Assembly (NCBI RefSeq): GCF_013282155.1
Contig: NZ_BLWI01000001.1
Span: 186,001-250,000, forward strand
Direction: 5' to 3'
Source of the DNA: Sulfitobacter sp. HGT1
GTDB taxonomy: Bacteria; Pseudomonadota; Alphaproteobacteria; Rhodobacterales; Rhodobacteraceae
Length of the DNA stretch: 64,000 nucleotides
The translations under genes were made by a program, and so were the position numbers. Shown piece by piece: positions 28,008 through 35,480 of this stretch (positions are counted from its first letter, which is position 1; the number at the start of each line of letters is the position of its first letter). The notes below the pieces were generated by a model. It saw only the letters and a list, made by a program, of their open reading frames with translations, ran no database searches and was not told the DNA's origin.

Positions 28008-28436
28008 TTAGGGGGCAGAATCGCGCGAATGACCACGCGTTAAGTCTTTTGACAGGGTCAGGGCGTCAACGGCCGCCGCATCTTTGCGCAGGTAATAGCG
28101 GTGTCTGACGCCTATCTGTTCAAAACCAAGGCTTTGGTACAGCGCGATTGCAGGGACGTTGTCGGCGGCGACCTCAAGAAAAGCGGTGTCGGCACTGCTG
28201 GCAATCCACCGCTCCATTAAACGCCGGCCGATGCCCTGTTTCTGATGGGCGGGATCAACGGCAATCGTCAGCAGTTCCGCTTCGCCCGCGATCAGCCGGG
28301 TCAGGGCAAAGCCGCCGGTTTCATGGAATGCCGTGATCAGGGGCGACGCAAGCAGGTCCGCAATCTCCTCCGCGCTCCAGCTGCGATCCTGCACAAACGC
28401 GGCGGCATGGATGCGGGCCATCTGGTCCGGGGTCAC
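28008..28436 (-). CDS. rimI: RimI-like GNAT acetyltransferase
   Basis: A 142-residue GNAT-fold enzyme. The acetyl-CoA pyrophosphate loop is in VDPAHQKQGIGRRLM (about 76-90, QxxGxG) and the C-terminal half has the typical VAADNVPAIALYQSLGFEQIGVRHRYY. RimI acetylates the N-terminus of ribosomal protein S18; the immediate overlap (ATGA) with tsaB is the classical tsaB-rimI context that supports the name. Confidence 0.85.
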   Translation of the reverse strand: MTPDQMARIHAAAFVQDRSWSAEEIADLLASPLITAFHETGGFALTRLIAGEAELLTIAVDPAHQKQGIGRRLMERWIASSADTAFLEVAADNVPAIALYQSLGFEQIGVRHRYYLRKDAAAVDALTLSKDLTRGHSRDSAP

Positions 28437-29089
28437 GGGAGGATGGTGGGGGGCGCATCGCGTGCAGGGGCGGCATCGGCAGGGCGCAGATACAGCGGGG
28501 CAGGGCGCGGGTTGTCATGGGATGCACGGCCCGCCGCAATATGCGCAATGGCATCAGCCAGCGGCATCCGGGGGGCGGAAACGGTGCCGTTGCACAGCGC
28601 GGCGATCATGTCGGCCTGAAAGCCGATACATATCGGATCAGCCCGTGACGGGATCGTCGGCAGGTCGTCAGCGCTGCACATTTCAGGGGCTCGGTCATCC
28701 AGTGTCCCAAAGACCTGAACGAACATCTTGTCTTGGCGGGCATCGACGCTGGCGATCACCACGCCATCGGTCCCATAGGCCAATGCCTCGAGCTGGGACA
28801 CGCCGATGGCCGGAATGCCAAGCCCCAAGGCCAGCCCGCGCGCGGCAGAAACGGAAATCCGGATGCCGGTGAAATTGCCCGGCCCGATGCCCACGGCAAT
28901 GGCCGTCAAATCATCATATGCCACATTGGCTTGGGCCAGAACGTCGCCACACAGACCCAGCAGGCGTTCGCCTTGCCCCTTGGCCATAGGTTCGATGATG
29001 CTTGCAATGATCCGGTCGCCCGACAGCAAAGCGGCCGCACAATGTGCGGCCGATGTGTCAAATGCCAGTATGAGCGGCTTCTTATGCAA
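28433..29089 (-). CDS. tsaB: tRNA t6A37 threonylcarbamoyltransferase subunit TsaB
   Basis: A 218-residue ASKHA-fold protein that dimerises with TsaD to make N6-threonylcarbamoyladenosine at tRNA position 37. The N-terminus LILAFDTSAAHCAAALL is the phosphate-1 strand, and GIGPGNFTGIRISVSAARGLA (about 69-89) is the family signature; metal-binding residues of TsaD are absent, as expected. It overlaps nfu by eight bases and rimI by four. Confidence 0.94.
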   Translation of the reverse strand: MHKKPLILAFDTSAAHCAAALLSGDRIIASIIEPMAKGQGERLLGLCGDVLAQANVAYDDLTAIAVGIGPGNFTGIRISVSAARGLALGLGIPAIGVSQLEALAYGTDGVVIASVDARQDKMFVQVFGTLDDRAPEMCSADDLPTIPSRADPICIGFQADMIAALCNGTVSAPRMPLADAIAHIAAGRASHDNPRPAPLYLRPADAAPARDAPPTILP

Positions 29090-29642
29090 CCGGGCGTACC
29101 TCGGTCACTTCGGGGATGTAGTGGCGCAGCAGGTTTTCGATACCCATCTTCAACGTCAGGGTCGACGACGGGCAGCCCGCGCAGGCCCCTTGCATATGCA
29201 GGTAAACAACGCCGCGTTCAAAGCCGTGGAACGTGATGTCGCCGCCGTCTTGGGCCACCGCAGGGCGCACGCGGCTGTCCAGCAGTTCTTTGATCTGGCC
29301 CACAATCGCACCGTCTTCGCCGGTGTGTTCGGCATGGCCGGAAACGTGTTTGTGGTCGGTTTCCATGACCGGCTGGCCGGATTGGAAATGCTCCATGATG
29401 GCACCAAGAAGCGCAGGCTTCAGGTGGTCCCATTCGATCGCGTCGGCCTTGGTCACGGTCACAAAGTCGGTCCCGAAAAAGACACCGGTCACACCGTCAA
29501 CTGCGAACAACCGCGTGGCAAGCGGCGATGCGCTGGCAGCCTCGGGGGCAGGGAAATCGGCGGTGCCCATCTCCAGCACGGTCTGTCCGGGTAGGAACTT
29601 CAGTGTGGCGGGGTTCGGCGTGGATTCGGTCTGAATAAACAT
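29082..29642 (-). CDS. NifU-like Fe-S scaffold/carrier (Nfu)
   Basis: A 186-residue Nfu protein with an N-terminal Nfu_N domain (MFIQTESTPNPATLKFLPG...) and a C-terminal NifU domain carrying the CxxC cluster-binding pair in GACAGCPSSTLTLKMGIENLL (about 144-165). It delivers [4Fe-4S] clusters to client proteins, possibly SdhB, RimO and others here. The ATG at 29642 begins exactly at the domain; a longer upstream frame lacks similarity to the family. It heads the nfu-tsaB-rimI run. Confidence 0.94.
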   Translation of the reverse strand: MFIQTESTPNPATLKFLPGQTVLEMGTADFPAPEAASASPLATRLFAVDGVTGVFFGTDFVTVTKADAIEWDHLKPALLGAIMEHFQSGQPVMETDHKHVSGHAEHTGEDGAIVGQIKELLDSRVRPAVAQDGGDITFHGFERGVVYLHMQGACAGCPSSTLTLKMGIENLLRHYIPEVTEVRPVA

Positions 29643-29736
29643 GACATGCTCCTGATAACGGGTTGCCATTGATATGCGGGTTGGCAGGCCCCAAGTCAAG
29701 GTTTGGAACGATTCTAAAAACTGCGGCGCGGCGGTA

Positions 29737-30195
29737 TTACGTGATCGCCTCAAGGCGTTCCTTGCTCAAATCTCCGGGGACGATCGTGATCGGAACGGGC
29801 AGACTGCCGGCATTGCGCGACAATTGCGTGACCAAGGGCCCCGGCCCGGATTTCTTGTCGGTTCCGGCCCCCAGCACCAACACGCCCACATCGGGATCTT
29901 CGGCAAGCTGCGCGATGATCTCGTCGACCACGACACCCTCGCGGATCACCAGTTCGGGTTCGACATTCAGCCGGTCGCGCATCCACTTGGCAAACACCTC
30001 GAAATGCACTTCGATCCGCTCGCGGGCTTCGTCGCGCATGACTTCGGCAACGCCGATCCAGTGATTGAACTCATCCGGCGGAATGACCGACAGAACAATA
30101 ACGCCGCCGCCGGAATTTGATGCACGCATTGCAGCGAAACGCATCGCGTTCAGGCATTCGCGGCTGTCATCGAGAACCACCATAAATTTACGCAT
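29737..30195 (-). CDS. universal stress protein family (UspA)
   Basis: A 152-residue single-domain Usp. The N-terminal FMVVLDDSRECLNAMRFAA has the strand with the conserved Asp, and the C-terminal LVLGAGTDKKSGPGPLVTQLSRNAGSLPVPITIVPG matches the ATP-binding G-2x-G-9x-G(S/T) region in altered form. Usp proteins respond to stress in the cytoplasm; the specific role is unknown. It is divergent in phase from nfu, 94 bases away, so probably its own unit. Confidence 0.9.
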   Translation of the reverse strand: MRKFMVVLDDSRECLNAMRFAAMRASNSGGGVIVLSVIPPDEFNHWIGVAEVMRDEARERIEVHFEVFAKWMRDRLNVEPELVIREGVVVDEIIAQLAEDPDVGVLVLGAGTDKKSGPGPLVTQLSRNAGSLPVPITIVPGDLSKERLEAIT

Positions 30196-30279
30196 CGTTT
30201 TCTCCGATCGGGCATCTGGGGCCTCGGCGATCATGCCGTTTGCACATGCCGCTGGCAATCGTGATTTTCCGGGCGCGGG

Positions 30280-31146
30280 TTAACCCCGCTCTGATGCGGC
30301 CCAATCCCAATACATTTCGCGTACCCTGCGGGTGATCGGGCCGATCTGGTATTGTGTGTCATCAAAGGCTTTGACCGGGGTGACCTTCATCATGTTGCCA
30401 GACAGGAATACCTCGTCTGCGGCATGGAAATCGTCAAACCCCAAGACGGTTTCATGTACCTTGATCCCGTCGGCACGCATGTTTTCCATGTGACGCGCAC
30501 GGGTGATCCCGGCAAGGAACGTGCCGTTGGGGATCGGGGTAAAGACCTCTCCGTCCTTGACCATAAACACGTTGGCGGATGCGGATTCCGCGACGTTGCC
30601 CATGGCATCAGCCACCAGCGCATTGCCAAAACCCTTGGAGCGCGCCTCGACCATCATGCGCGCGTTGTTGGGATAGAGGCAGCCGGCTTTCGCATTGACC
30701 ACGTTGTCCTCCAGAACCGGGCGGCGGAAGCGGGTGCGGGTCAGTGTCGTTGCCGCGTCAGGTGCGGCCATCGGAATCTGCTCGAGCGAAATGGCAAAGC
30801 CGGTCGCGTCCTTGAGCGGGACGATCCCCAGCTCGTCGCCTGCAAGCGCCCAGTACATGGGGCGGATATAAACCGCATCGGTCTTGTCATAGCCCTTGAG
30901 CCCCTCGCGGACCATTTCGACCATATCGGCGGCATCGACAGTGGGGGTGATCATCAACGCCTTGGCAGACCTGTTGATCCGGGCGCAATGGGCGTCAAGG
31001 TCAGGGGTCAGCCCGTCAACCATGCGCGCGCCGTCGAACACCGTTGTGCCCAGCCATGCCCCGTGATCGGCCGCTTTGATCACCGACACATCGCCGTCGT
31101 GCCACGCACCGTCATAATATGTTTTGATCTTTGTGCCGGTGGCCAT
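30280..31146 (-). CDS. ilvE: branched-chain amino acid aminotransferase (class IV)
   Basis: A 288-residue fold-type IV PLP enzyme. The PLP lysine is in DNVVNAKAGCLYPNNARM (about 148-165, Lys154), followed by EARSKGFGNALVAD and NVAESASANVFMVKDG, the cofactor-binding segments of class IV. It would transaminate Leu, Ile and Val or related substrates; D-amino acid transaminase or ADC lyase activity is less likely but not excluded. A GGAAC ribosome site is close to the ATG. It lies upstream of usp on the same strand. Confidence 0.9.
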   Translation of the reverse strand: MATGTKIKTYYDGAWHDGDVSVIKAADHGAWLGTTVFDGARMVDGLTPDLDAHCARINRSAKALMITPTVDAADMVEMVREGLKGYDKTDAVYIRPMYWALAGDELGIVPLKDATGFAISLEQIPMAAPDAATTLTRTRFRRPVLEDNVVNAKAGCLYPNNARMMVEARSKGFGNALVADAMGNVAESASANVFMVKDGEVFTPIPNGTFLAGITRARHMENMRADGIKVHETVLGFDDFHAADEVFLSGNMMKVTPVKAFDDTQYQIGPITRRVREMYWDWAASERG

Positions 31147-31161
31147 GTTATGTTCCTTTGG

Positions 31162-31398
31162 TCAGCTTTTGGGACTGGTGCGATATATGCCCTCGGGCAA
31201 ATTCAACGCAATAGTCAGATCGCGCAATTGCTCGGGCGAAAGGTTGATTTTGCTGACCGTATTGGTGCGCGGATCCCATTGTTCAAACGTGACGACGCTG
31301 GCAAAGGCCTGCACGATTACGTCTTCGCGCAAGGGTGATTTGCCTTCGTCGACCAGCGTGATCACACTGGCATCAAATTCGTGTTCAATGGTAAACAT
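31162..31398 (-). CDS. small conserved-looking hypothetical protein
   Basis: A 78-residue protein (start at the internal ATG, MFTIEHEFD) with alternating charged and hydrophobic residues like a small beta fold: EFDASVITLVDEG, DVIVQAFASVVTFEQWDP and a final helix LSPEQLRDLTIALNLPEG. No motif is recognised. It ends 15 bases before ilvE, so it is probably translated from the same transcript. A 20-residue longer version starting at 31458 would overlap the M48 leader region and has a basic N-terminus unlike the rest. Confidence 0.55.
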   Translation of the reverse strand: MFTIEHEFDASVITLVDEGKSPLREDVIVQAFASVVTFEQWDPRTNTVSKINLSPEQLRDLTIALNLPEGIYRTSPKS

Positions 31399-31527
31399 AA
31401 ACTGCACAATATTCTTTCGGCGGATCATTGCAAGGGCGTGCCTGCGCAGTATGTTCAATGGGGCAGCACCGCGTTAAACAGGTGCGCAAAGATAGTATCG
31501 TGCAAGGTCACAAGGAATTGCCGCTCT

Positions 31528-32235
31528 ATGATTAAGTTTTTTGGCATAGTTGGCGTTGCTGCATTGGTGGCAGGCTGCGAACCCATGATGGATACCGGAC
31601 CGGTCGCGCAGCCAGCCGTTCAGTCGCAACAGACAAATCTGTCGGCATCCCAGTCTGCGCGCAGCTTTTTGCGTGTTGTCCAGACGGTTGAACCTGTTGC
31701 GGAACGCGAATGTCGTGCGCGCACATCCGGCATCAATTGTGATTTCAACATCGTCGTGGATGATCGCCCCGATCAACCCGCCAACGCCTATCAGACCGAA
31801 GACCGCGCCGGACGACCGGTGATCGCGTTCACGCTGGCATTGATCGCGGATGCCCGGAATGACGACGAACTGGCCTTTGTGCTTGGCCACGAGGCTTCGC
31901 ATCACATCGCCGAACACATCGCCCGCCAGCAACAAAACGCTGTCGCCGGTGCCGTGATATTTGCAGGATTGGCGACGCTAAGCGGTGGCGATGCAACCGC
32001 AGTCGAAACCGCACAACGCCTGGGCGCGCAGGTGGGCGCGCGGACCTATTCAAAAGACTTCGAGCTTGAGGCAGATGCCCTTGGCACCGTGATCACGAAA
32101 CGTGCGGGGTATGATCCTTTGCGCGGGGCCGAATTCTTTACCCGCATCCCTGATCCCGGCGACAGGTTCCTGGGCACGCATCCGCCCAATTCCTCCCGAC
32201 TTGACACTGTGCGCCGTACCGTCGCGGGCATGTAA
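31528..32235 (+). CDS. M48 family metalloprotease, lipoprotein
   Basis: A 235-residue lipoprotein: hydrophobic leader with lipobox LVAGC (Cys17), a low-complexity Gln/Ser/Ala linker (20-45), then an M48 peptidase domain. The zinc motif HEASH (121-125) and the third ligand Glu in FELEADALG (about 182) are intact. It is related to the periplasmic BepA/LoiP-like proteases that assist outer-membrane assembly. The two cysteines in ECRARTSGINCDF may pair. The ATG at 31528 is supported by AAGGA and by the leader; an upstream frame adds 49 residues without sense. Confidence 0.9.
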   Translation: MIKFFGIVGVAALVAGCEPMMDTGPVAQPAVQSQQTNLSASQSARSFLRVVQTVEPVAERECRARTSGINCDFNIVVDDRPDQPANAYQTEDRAGRPVIAFTLALIADARNDDELAFVLGHEASHHIAEHIARQQQNAVAGAVIFAGLATLSGGDATAVETAQRLGAQVGARTYSKDFELEADALGTVITKRAGYDPLRGAEFFTRIPDPGDRFLGTHPPNSSRLDTVRRTVAGM

Positions 32236-32240
32236 CCGCT

Positions 32241-32600
32241 TTGCAGCAGCTTGGCCAAATCCTGACAGACCGCGGGTCGAAATATGCGGTTTCCGGCGGG
32301 GCGGCCAAGGATCGCGCGGCAGTCGATACCGCGCTCAAGGCCCTCAAGCGTGACAAATCCTATGCCAAGGCAACCCATAACACATGGGCTGTCCTGCTGT
32401 CCGACGGTGGCCCGCTCAAGGGCGACGACGGGGAGGCAGGGGCCGGAATGGTCATTATCCGGATGCTGGAACGCGAAGGTCTGTTCGATCATCTGATCGT
32501 CGTCACGCGGTGGTATGGCGGCAAACATCTGGGCGGCGACCGGTTTCGCCACGTGCAAACCTGCGTGCGTGCCTATCTGGACGAGCGCCCTGAACGCTGA
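32241..32600 (+). CDS. YigZ/IMPACT (UPF0029) family protein
   Basis: A 119-residue single-domain member of the IMPACT N-terminal family. Diagnostic segments are LLSDGG...DDGEAGAGMVIIRMLE and the motif VVTRWYGGKHLGGDRFRHV (about 87-105). It lacks the C-terminal ferredoxin-like domain of E. coli YigZ, so it is a short form. The start is uncertain: the only in-frame candidate is TTG at 32241, six bases after the M48 stop, with no clear ribosome site, so translation may be coupled to M48. Confidence 0.78.
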   Translation: MQQLGQILTDRGSKYAVSGGAAKDRAAVDTALKALKRDKSYAKATHNTWAVLLSDGGPLKGDDGEAGAGMVIIRMLEREGLFDHLIVVTRWYGGKHLGGDRFRHVQTCVRAYLDERPER

Positions 32601-32613
32601 TCCTTGCGGCGTA

Positions 32614-32994
32614 TCACCGGGCCTTGCGCCGGCGTTGCCGCGATAGGTGCCAGCGGTACAGCAGAGGGGCCAATGCAGAATCGTACATGGCACAGGCCAC
32701 CTGATACACGCCCGGCAAGCCTACGACCTTGGCCAGCCAGCGCATTTGCGGGATCTCCTGCCAAAGAAGGATGAAGGCAGGTATCCCCGAATAGATCTCA
32801 CCGTCTTTGCGCAGATGCAGACGTTTGGCAGCCTGATCCGCATCAAGCCCCCAATCATCCAGCTTTGTCTGATCGGCCAGATCGACATAGTCGATTTCCA
32901 AAGCCTGACTTTGGCTCAGGCGCTCGTAATGCCTGATCTCTCGGCGGCAAACCGGGCAAGAGCCGTTATAAAGAACTTGAATTTCATCCGTCAT
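32614..32994 (-). CDS. DCC-family thiol-disulfide oxidoreductase (DUF393)
   Basis: A 126-residue protein with the DCC motif near the N-terminus: LYNGSCPVCRREI (C13-P-V-C16) after a strand containing the conserved Asp-like position (here Asn11, where the family name residue is usually Asp). The rest, with GIPAFILLWQEIP and a C-terminal basic tail, matches DUF393. Thioredoxin-like redox activity is assumed for the family but not shown. It is convergent with the YigZ-like gene. Confidence 0.87.
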   Translation of the reverse strand: MTDEIQVLYNGSCPVCRREIRHYERLSQSQALEIDYVDLADQTKLDDWGLDADQAAKRLHLRKDGEIYSGIPAFILLWQEIPQMRWLAKVVGLPGVYQVACAMYDSALAPLLYRWHLSRQRRRKAR

Positions 32995-33033
32995 GGCCAG
33001 CGATCTAGCCCGCCATGACGGGGTTTCCAACAA

Positions 33034-33399
33034 TCAGCGCGGTTTGTTGCCATCAATCCAGCGTGACATCATGGTTTTGTCACGGAAACATTCCTGCGGG
33101 ATGTCGCGGCGTTTGACCCGCGCAATCCTTTCGGCAAACGCCACCTGTTTGGAAGACGGATAATTGGCAAAACGCCCGTCCAGCGGTTTCGGCTTGTGGC
33201 TGTCGATCCATGCCGACAAAGCCACCCGATCCGCGCCGATGCCTTCGGGCAATGGCACACCGCTTTTTGAGGCCAGCGACGTGGCATATTGCATCTGCTT
33301 TGGCGTCGCGGGCAAAACATGACCGTCTTCATGATCATGCGCCGGTACGGCCCCCTGATCGGTCGAGAATAATCCGGGAAATTGCGGTTGGTAGGACAT
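33034..33399 (-). CDS. SOS-controlled protein with two SAP-like repeats, unknown function
   Basis: A 121-residue protein made of a short leader and two imperfect repeats, about residues 32-74 (TPKQMQYATSLASKSG...ALSAWIDSHKP) and 78-120 (SSKQVAFAERIARVKRR...MMSRWIDGNKP). Each has a KQ-x-x(A/F)A helix, a Pro or Gln-rich turn and a terminal SxWIDxxKP. The pattern is that of a short helical DNA-binding-like repeat, but I do not recognise a named family. The ATG at 33399 has AGGGGGC upstream; the long upstream frame would run through the promoter. A triple LexA half-site array lies 28 bases before the start, so it should be DNA-damage inducible. Confidence 0.75.
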   Translation of the reverse strand: MSYQPQFPGLFSTDQGAVPAHDHEDGHVLPATPKQMQYATSLASKSGVPLPEGIGADRVALSAWIDSHKPKPLDGRFANYPSSKQVAFAERIARVKRRDIPQECFRDKTMMSRWIDGNKPR

Positions 33400-33426
33400 T
33401 CGGGAAGCCCCCTGTATTCTGTTATG

Positions 33427-33452
33427 GAACATATATAGAACATTAACGGAAC
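33427..33452 (-). promoter_or_regulatory. LexA (SOS) box, three GTTC half-sites in a row
   Basis: On the minus strand GTTC occurs three times at exact 7-base gaps (33449-33452, 33438-33441, 33427-33430), giving two overlapping copies of GTTC-N7-GTTC, the LexA operator known from Rhodobacter and other alphaproteobacteria. It sits 28 bases before the ATG of the unknown repeat protein and probably covers its promoter. Confidence 0.78.
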
Positions 33453-33858
33453 ATATGCAAGGTCGGTGTGTGATCGTCCTGCTGTATGAGGTATATGTGG
33501 TGCTAAAGTTTGAATCGGCAACTACATAGGCTATTTTTGGCCGATGGCGGCGGGGAACATCGGGTCGACGTCGTTTGCAACCTGCGACCACGCAGTCAGC
33601 CGATTGAAACCGTCTGATTGAGGTCAAAAAACGGGGGGATTTCGAATGACGGTCTGGAACTTCAATCGGGTCAGCAGATCCGGTCATTAATCTGGCAGGC
33701 TCAGTCTGCCTTCTGGCAAGTTCCGTCGAACGCCGCCGCTTGGGTCTTGCCGTGACCGCATGACCTGTGGGGCTGAAACCTAAAGCTCTGTTCCACGCAT
33801 ATAATTTCTACGCTTTTGTCTCTTGCCCCTCTTGGAACCTATCGCTAAACGGGTCAGC

Positions 33859-33948
33859 GGAGACGTGGCCGAGTGGTCGAAGGCGCTCCCCTGCTAAGGG
33901 AGTAGGCCCGGAAGGGTCTCGAGGGTTCGAATCCCTTCGTCTCCGCCA
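33859..33948 (+). tRNA. tRNA-Ser (anticodon GCT)
   Basis: A 90-base class II tRNA with genomic CCA. The acceptor stem is GGAGACG/CGTCTCC with discriminator G; the anticodon loop is CCCTGCTAAGG with anticodon GCT, reading AGC/AGU serine codons; a long variable arm (TAGGCCCGGAAGGGTCTC) and the T-arm GGGTTCGAATCCC follow. It stands alone, with an AT-rich anomalous region directly downstream, as is common at tRNA integration sites. Confidence 0.98.
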
Positions 33949-34129
33949 TTACATCTTAAATTAGTGATTTATATCAAGGATTTAAGGTGTATCGCGTTTC
34001 TGTCGCCCCCCAGTTTGACCCTCAATTTAAATTTGCATGGCGACCTATTTACCTTCAGACTGACGGTGCAAGAAAACGACCATTCGATGCGGTCCCAAAC
34101 CTTTCACGGCAAGTTTCAGTTGCCCCCCT

Positions 34130-34495
34130 TTATTCGTTTCCTAAAAACATCTCACGTTCTTCCGCGCTGAGAAGGTGGGTAAATTCGCTGAGAAAATGGC
34201 AGTCTGCTCGGTCCTCGTGCCACCGAATCTCGAACCGCTTTCTTTGGTACGCCTGTTCCCACATGCCCTTGGGCTTGGGTGATATTCAATGCGCAGTTCC
34301 GGGTTCGCCGCCCAGCGTGGTGCGTAGCTTGTTTACGCGCCTCAACATACGGTCATAGCGCGGCTCTGATCGGCTGGTATGGGTGATGCTGTAGCAATGA
34401 CGGCAAAGTAAACATCTGGCTCCGGAGAACACCTTGCGGACGCGACCTGTGCAATGCTGCCGCAAGTGCGAAACAAGTCTATCGTGGCACATCAA
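34130..34495 (-). pseudogene. broken zinc-ribbon hypothetical gene with in-frame stop
   Basis: Reading the minus strand in one frame gives 69 residues up to a TGA at 34286-34288 and then 51 further residues up to TAA at 34130-34132 (ISPKPKGMWEQAYQRKRF... to HLLSAEEREMFL). The first part holds CLLCRHCYSITHTSRSEPRYDRMLRRVNKLRTTLGG, and the second PKPKGMW followed by a tRK/ER helix; I remember this order (CRHC-x-SQ-E-x-DRA-RR-K-R-RLGG then PKPKGM-W) from a widespread small protein family of unknown function. The N-terminal part also seems missing, because a TAG lies just upstream of the first Met/Leu codons. The conserved residues on both sides of one stop mark a recent inactivation. Confidence 0.62.
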
Positions 34496-34616
34496 CCACG
34501 ATTCAGAACCCCACTATCGGCTGGCTGTATGACGTCGAAAAATATCCCAGTAGTATTTTCCACCCAATCTGTGCATAGCTAAAATTCAAAGCATACCAAC
34601 GCAGAATGGCAACCAC

Positions 34617-35102
34617 ATGAAGAAGAGACTCTCAATACTCGCATTGGTGGCTTTTGCCGCGACGAGCAGCGCCTCTTATGCAGACCGTCCTTTAACAATG
34701 GCGACAGGGGCAGATAAAACGACGGCATTCGTCGGTTTCAATCTCGTTTTTGGGTCTGCGGGCGTCCAGCCTGAGGCCGTACTCGGCGTTGCTCACGGCA
34801 ACACCGACAGCTCAGGCGATCTAAGGGGTATGAAGGCCAGCCTGCACTTCAACCTTTTGAACGCGTTCTCTCCAAGCAAGGTCAAGCTCACAGGCATTGT
34901 CGGGCAAACTGACAAGCAAGTAGAATTGGGCTTTGGATACAGCTTCGTAAATTCTGGCGTGTTTGCCGTCGGAGGGGTGAATTCAAATCATGTCGTCGTC
35001 GGGGCTGACGTCTGGCTCTCTGGTGGTTTGGAAGGTTACATTGGCCTTCAATCAACAGGCAAGTTTGACGAGCCAGCCTTTACCTTCAGGGAACCTGTCT
35101 GA
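34617..35102 (+). CDS. exported orphan protein, possible small outer-membrane beta-barrel
   Basis: A 161-residue protein with a clear Sec signal peptide (1-22, SYA cleavage). The mature part alternates Gly/aromatic and hydrophobic residues in short strands (TAFVGFNLVFGSAG, VELGFGYSFVNSG, VFAVGGVNSNHVVVGADVWLSGG, LEGYIGL), which suits a small beta-barrel or beta-sandwich. It has no aromatic C-terminal residue, so outer-membrane insertion is uncertain. I recognise no family. The ribosome site is weak and local GC is low, in keeping with recent acquisition. Confidence 0.6.
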   Translation: MKKRLSILALVAFAATSSASYADRPLTMATGADKTTAFVGFNLVFGSAGVQPEAVLGVAHGNTDSSGDLRGMKASLHFNLLNAFSPSKVKLTGIVGQTDKQVELGFGYSFVNSGVFAVGGVNSNHVVVGADVWLSGGLEGYIGLQSTGKFDEPAFTFREPV

Positions 35103-35174
35103 TCATAACATGAAGGCCCCAGATTAGATTTCGCGGATATTATCTGTACTTAGATATCTGAACTAAGGCGCTTT

Positions 35175-35296
35175 ACTGATACCAAGATGCTCCATGACCT
35201 GTATGCGATTAACACCCGATCTCAACCAGAGCCTGAACTTTATCGGACTGGTTTCGGTCATGGAGCGTTTCTTCCCTGTGAGTGGTTAGTATCAGT
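35175..35296. mobile_element. MITE-like element with terminal inverted repeats
   Basis: A 122-base segment bounded by inverted ACTGATACCAA (left, 35175-35185) and TTAGTATCAGT (right, 35286-35296), 10 of 11 matching. An inner perfect 11-bp inverted repeat, GCTCCATGACC (35189-35199) and GGTCATGGAGC (35256-35266), makes a large hairpin. No transposase frame fits inside and I see no clear target-site duplication. It resembles a non-autonomous transposon remnant. Confidence 0.52.
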
Positions 35297-35439
35297 GTCC
35301 CCCAGAGTACCCAAGCGGGCCCTTGAAACGGACCTGACGGGGTCTCTGGCGGACCCGGAAGCGGGGGCTTGGCCGGTTTCGTGTGGAAAGGCCGCAATCG
35401 GCCCCTTGGCAAGTGCCAAAGGGTCAGAAAACCGGTGGG

Positions 35440-35469
35440 GCGGGAAAATCGGCAAGCGGTTTTTCCCGC
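35440..35469 (-). terminator. probable ychF terminator
   Basis: GCGGGAAAA (35440-35448) and TTTTCCCGC (35461-35469) form a 9-bp stem, 12 bases past the ychF stop on the minus strand. There is no clean T run after it, so confidence is moderate. A second hairpin (CCCTTGGCA/TGCCAAAGGG) lies at 35403-35423. Confidence 0.45.
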
Positions 35470-35480
35470 TTGTCCCCAAG

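Larger units (their letters stand above)
33949..35480. other. low-GC, gene-poor segment after tRNA-Ser
   Basis: Between the tRNA-Ser 3' end and the ychF stop, coding is sparse and base composition is visibly lower in GC than the flanks (for example around 33960-34020 and 34560-34620). It holds a broken zinc-ribbon gene, one exported orphan and a MITE-like element. This is what a small horizontally acquired, decaying island at a tRNA would look like. No integrase and no repeat of the tRNA 3' end was found inside it. Between 33949 and 34129 I see nothing else. Confidence 0.45.

Noticed and set aside
33997..34134. two similar stretches (GTTTCTGTCGCCCCCC and GTTTCAGTTGCCCCCC)
   Set aside because: Only about 14 of 17 bases match and there are just two copies; not enough to call a repeat family or target duplication.
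33987..34358. 123-codon plus-strand frame after tRNA-Ser
   Set aside because: The minus strand of the same segment carries a recognisable decayed gene; the plus frame has no ribosome site and no family signature.
33949..35480. possible attachment-site duplication of the tRNA-Ser 3' end
   Set aside because: I looked for a second copy of the T-arm and acceptor sequence in the downstream island and did not find one.
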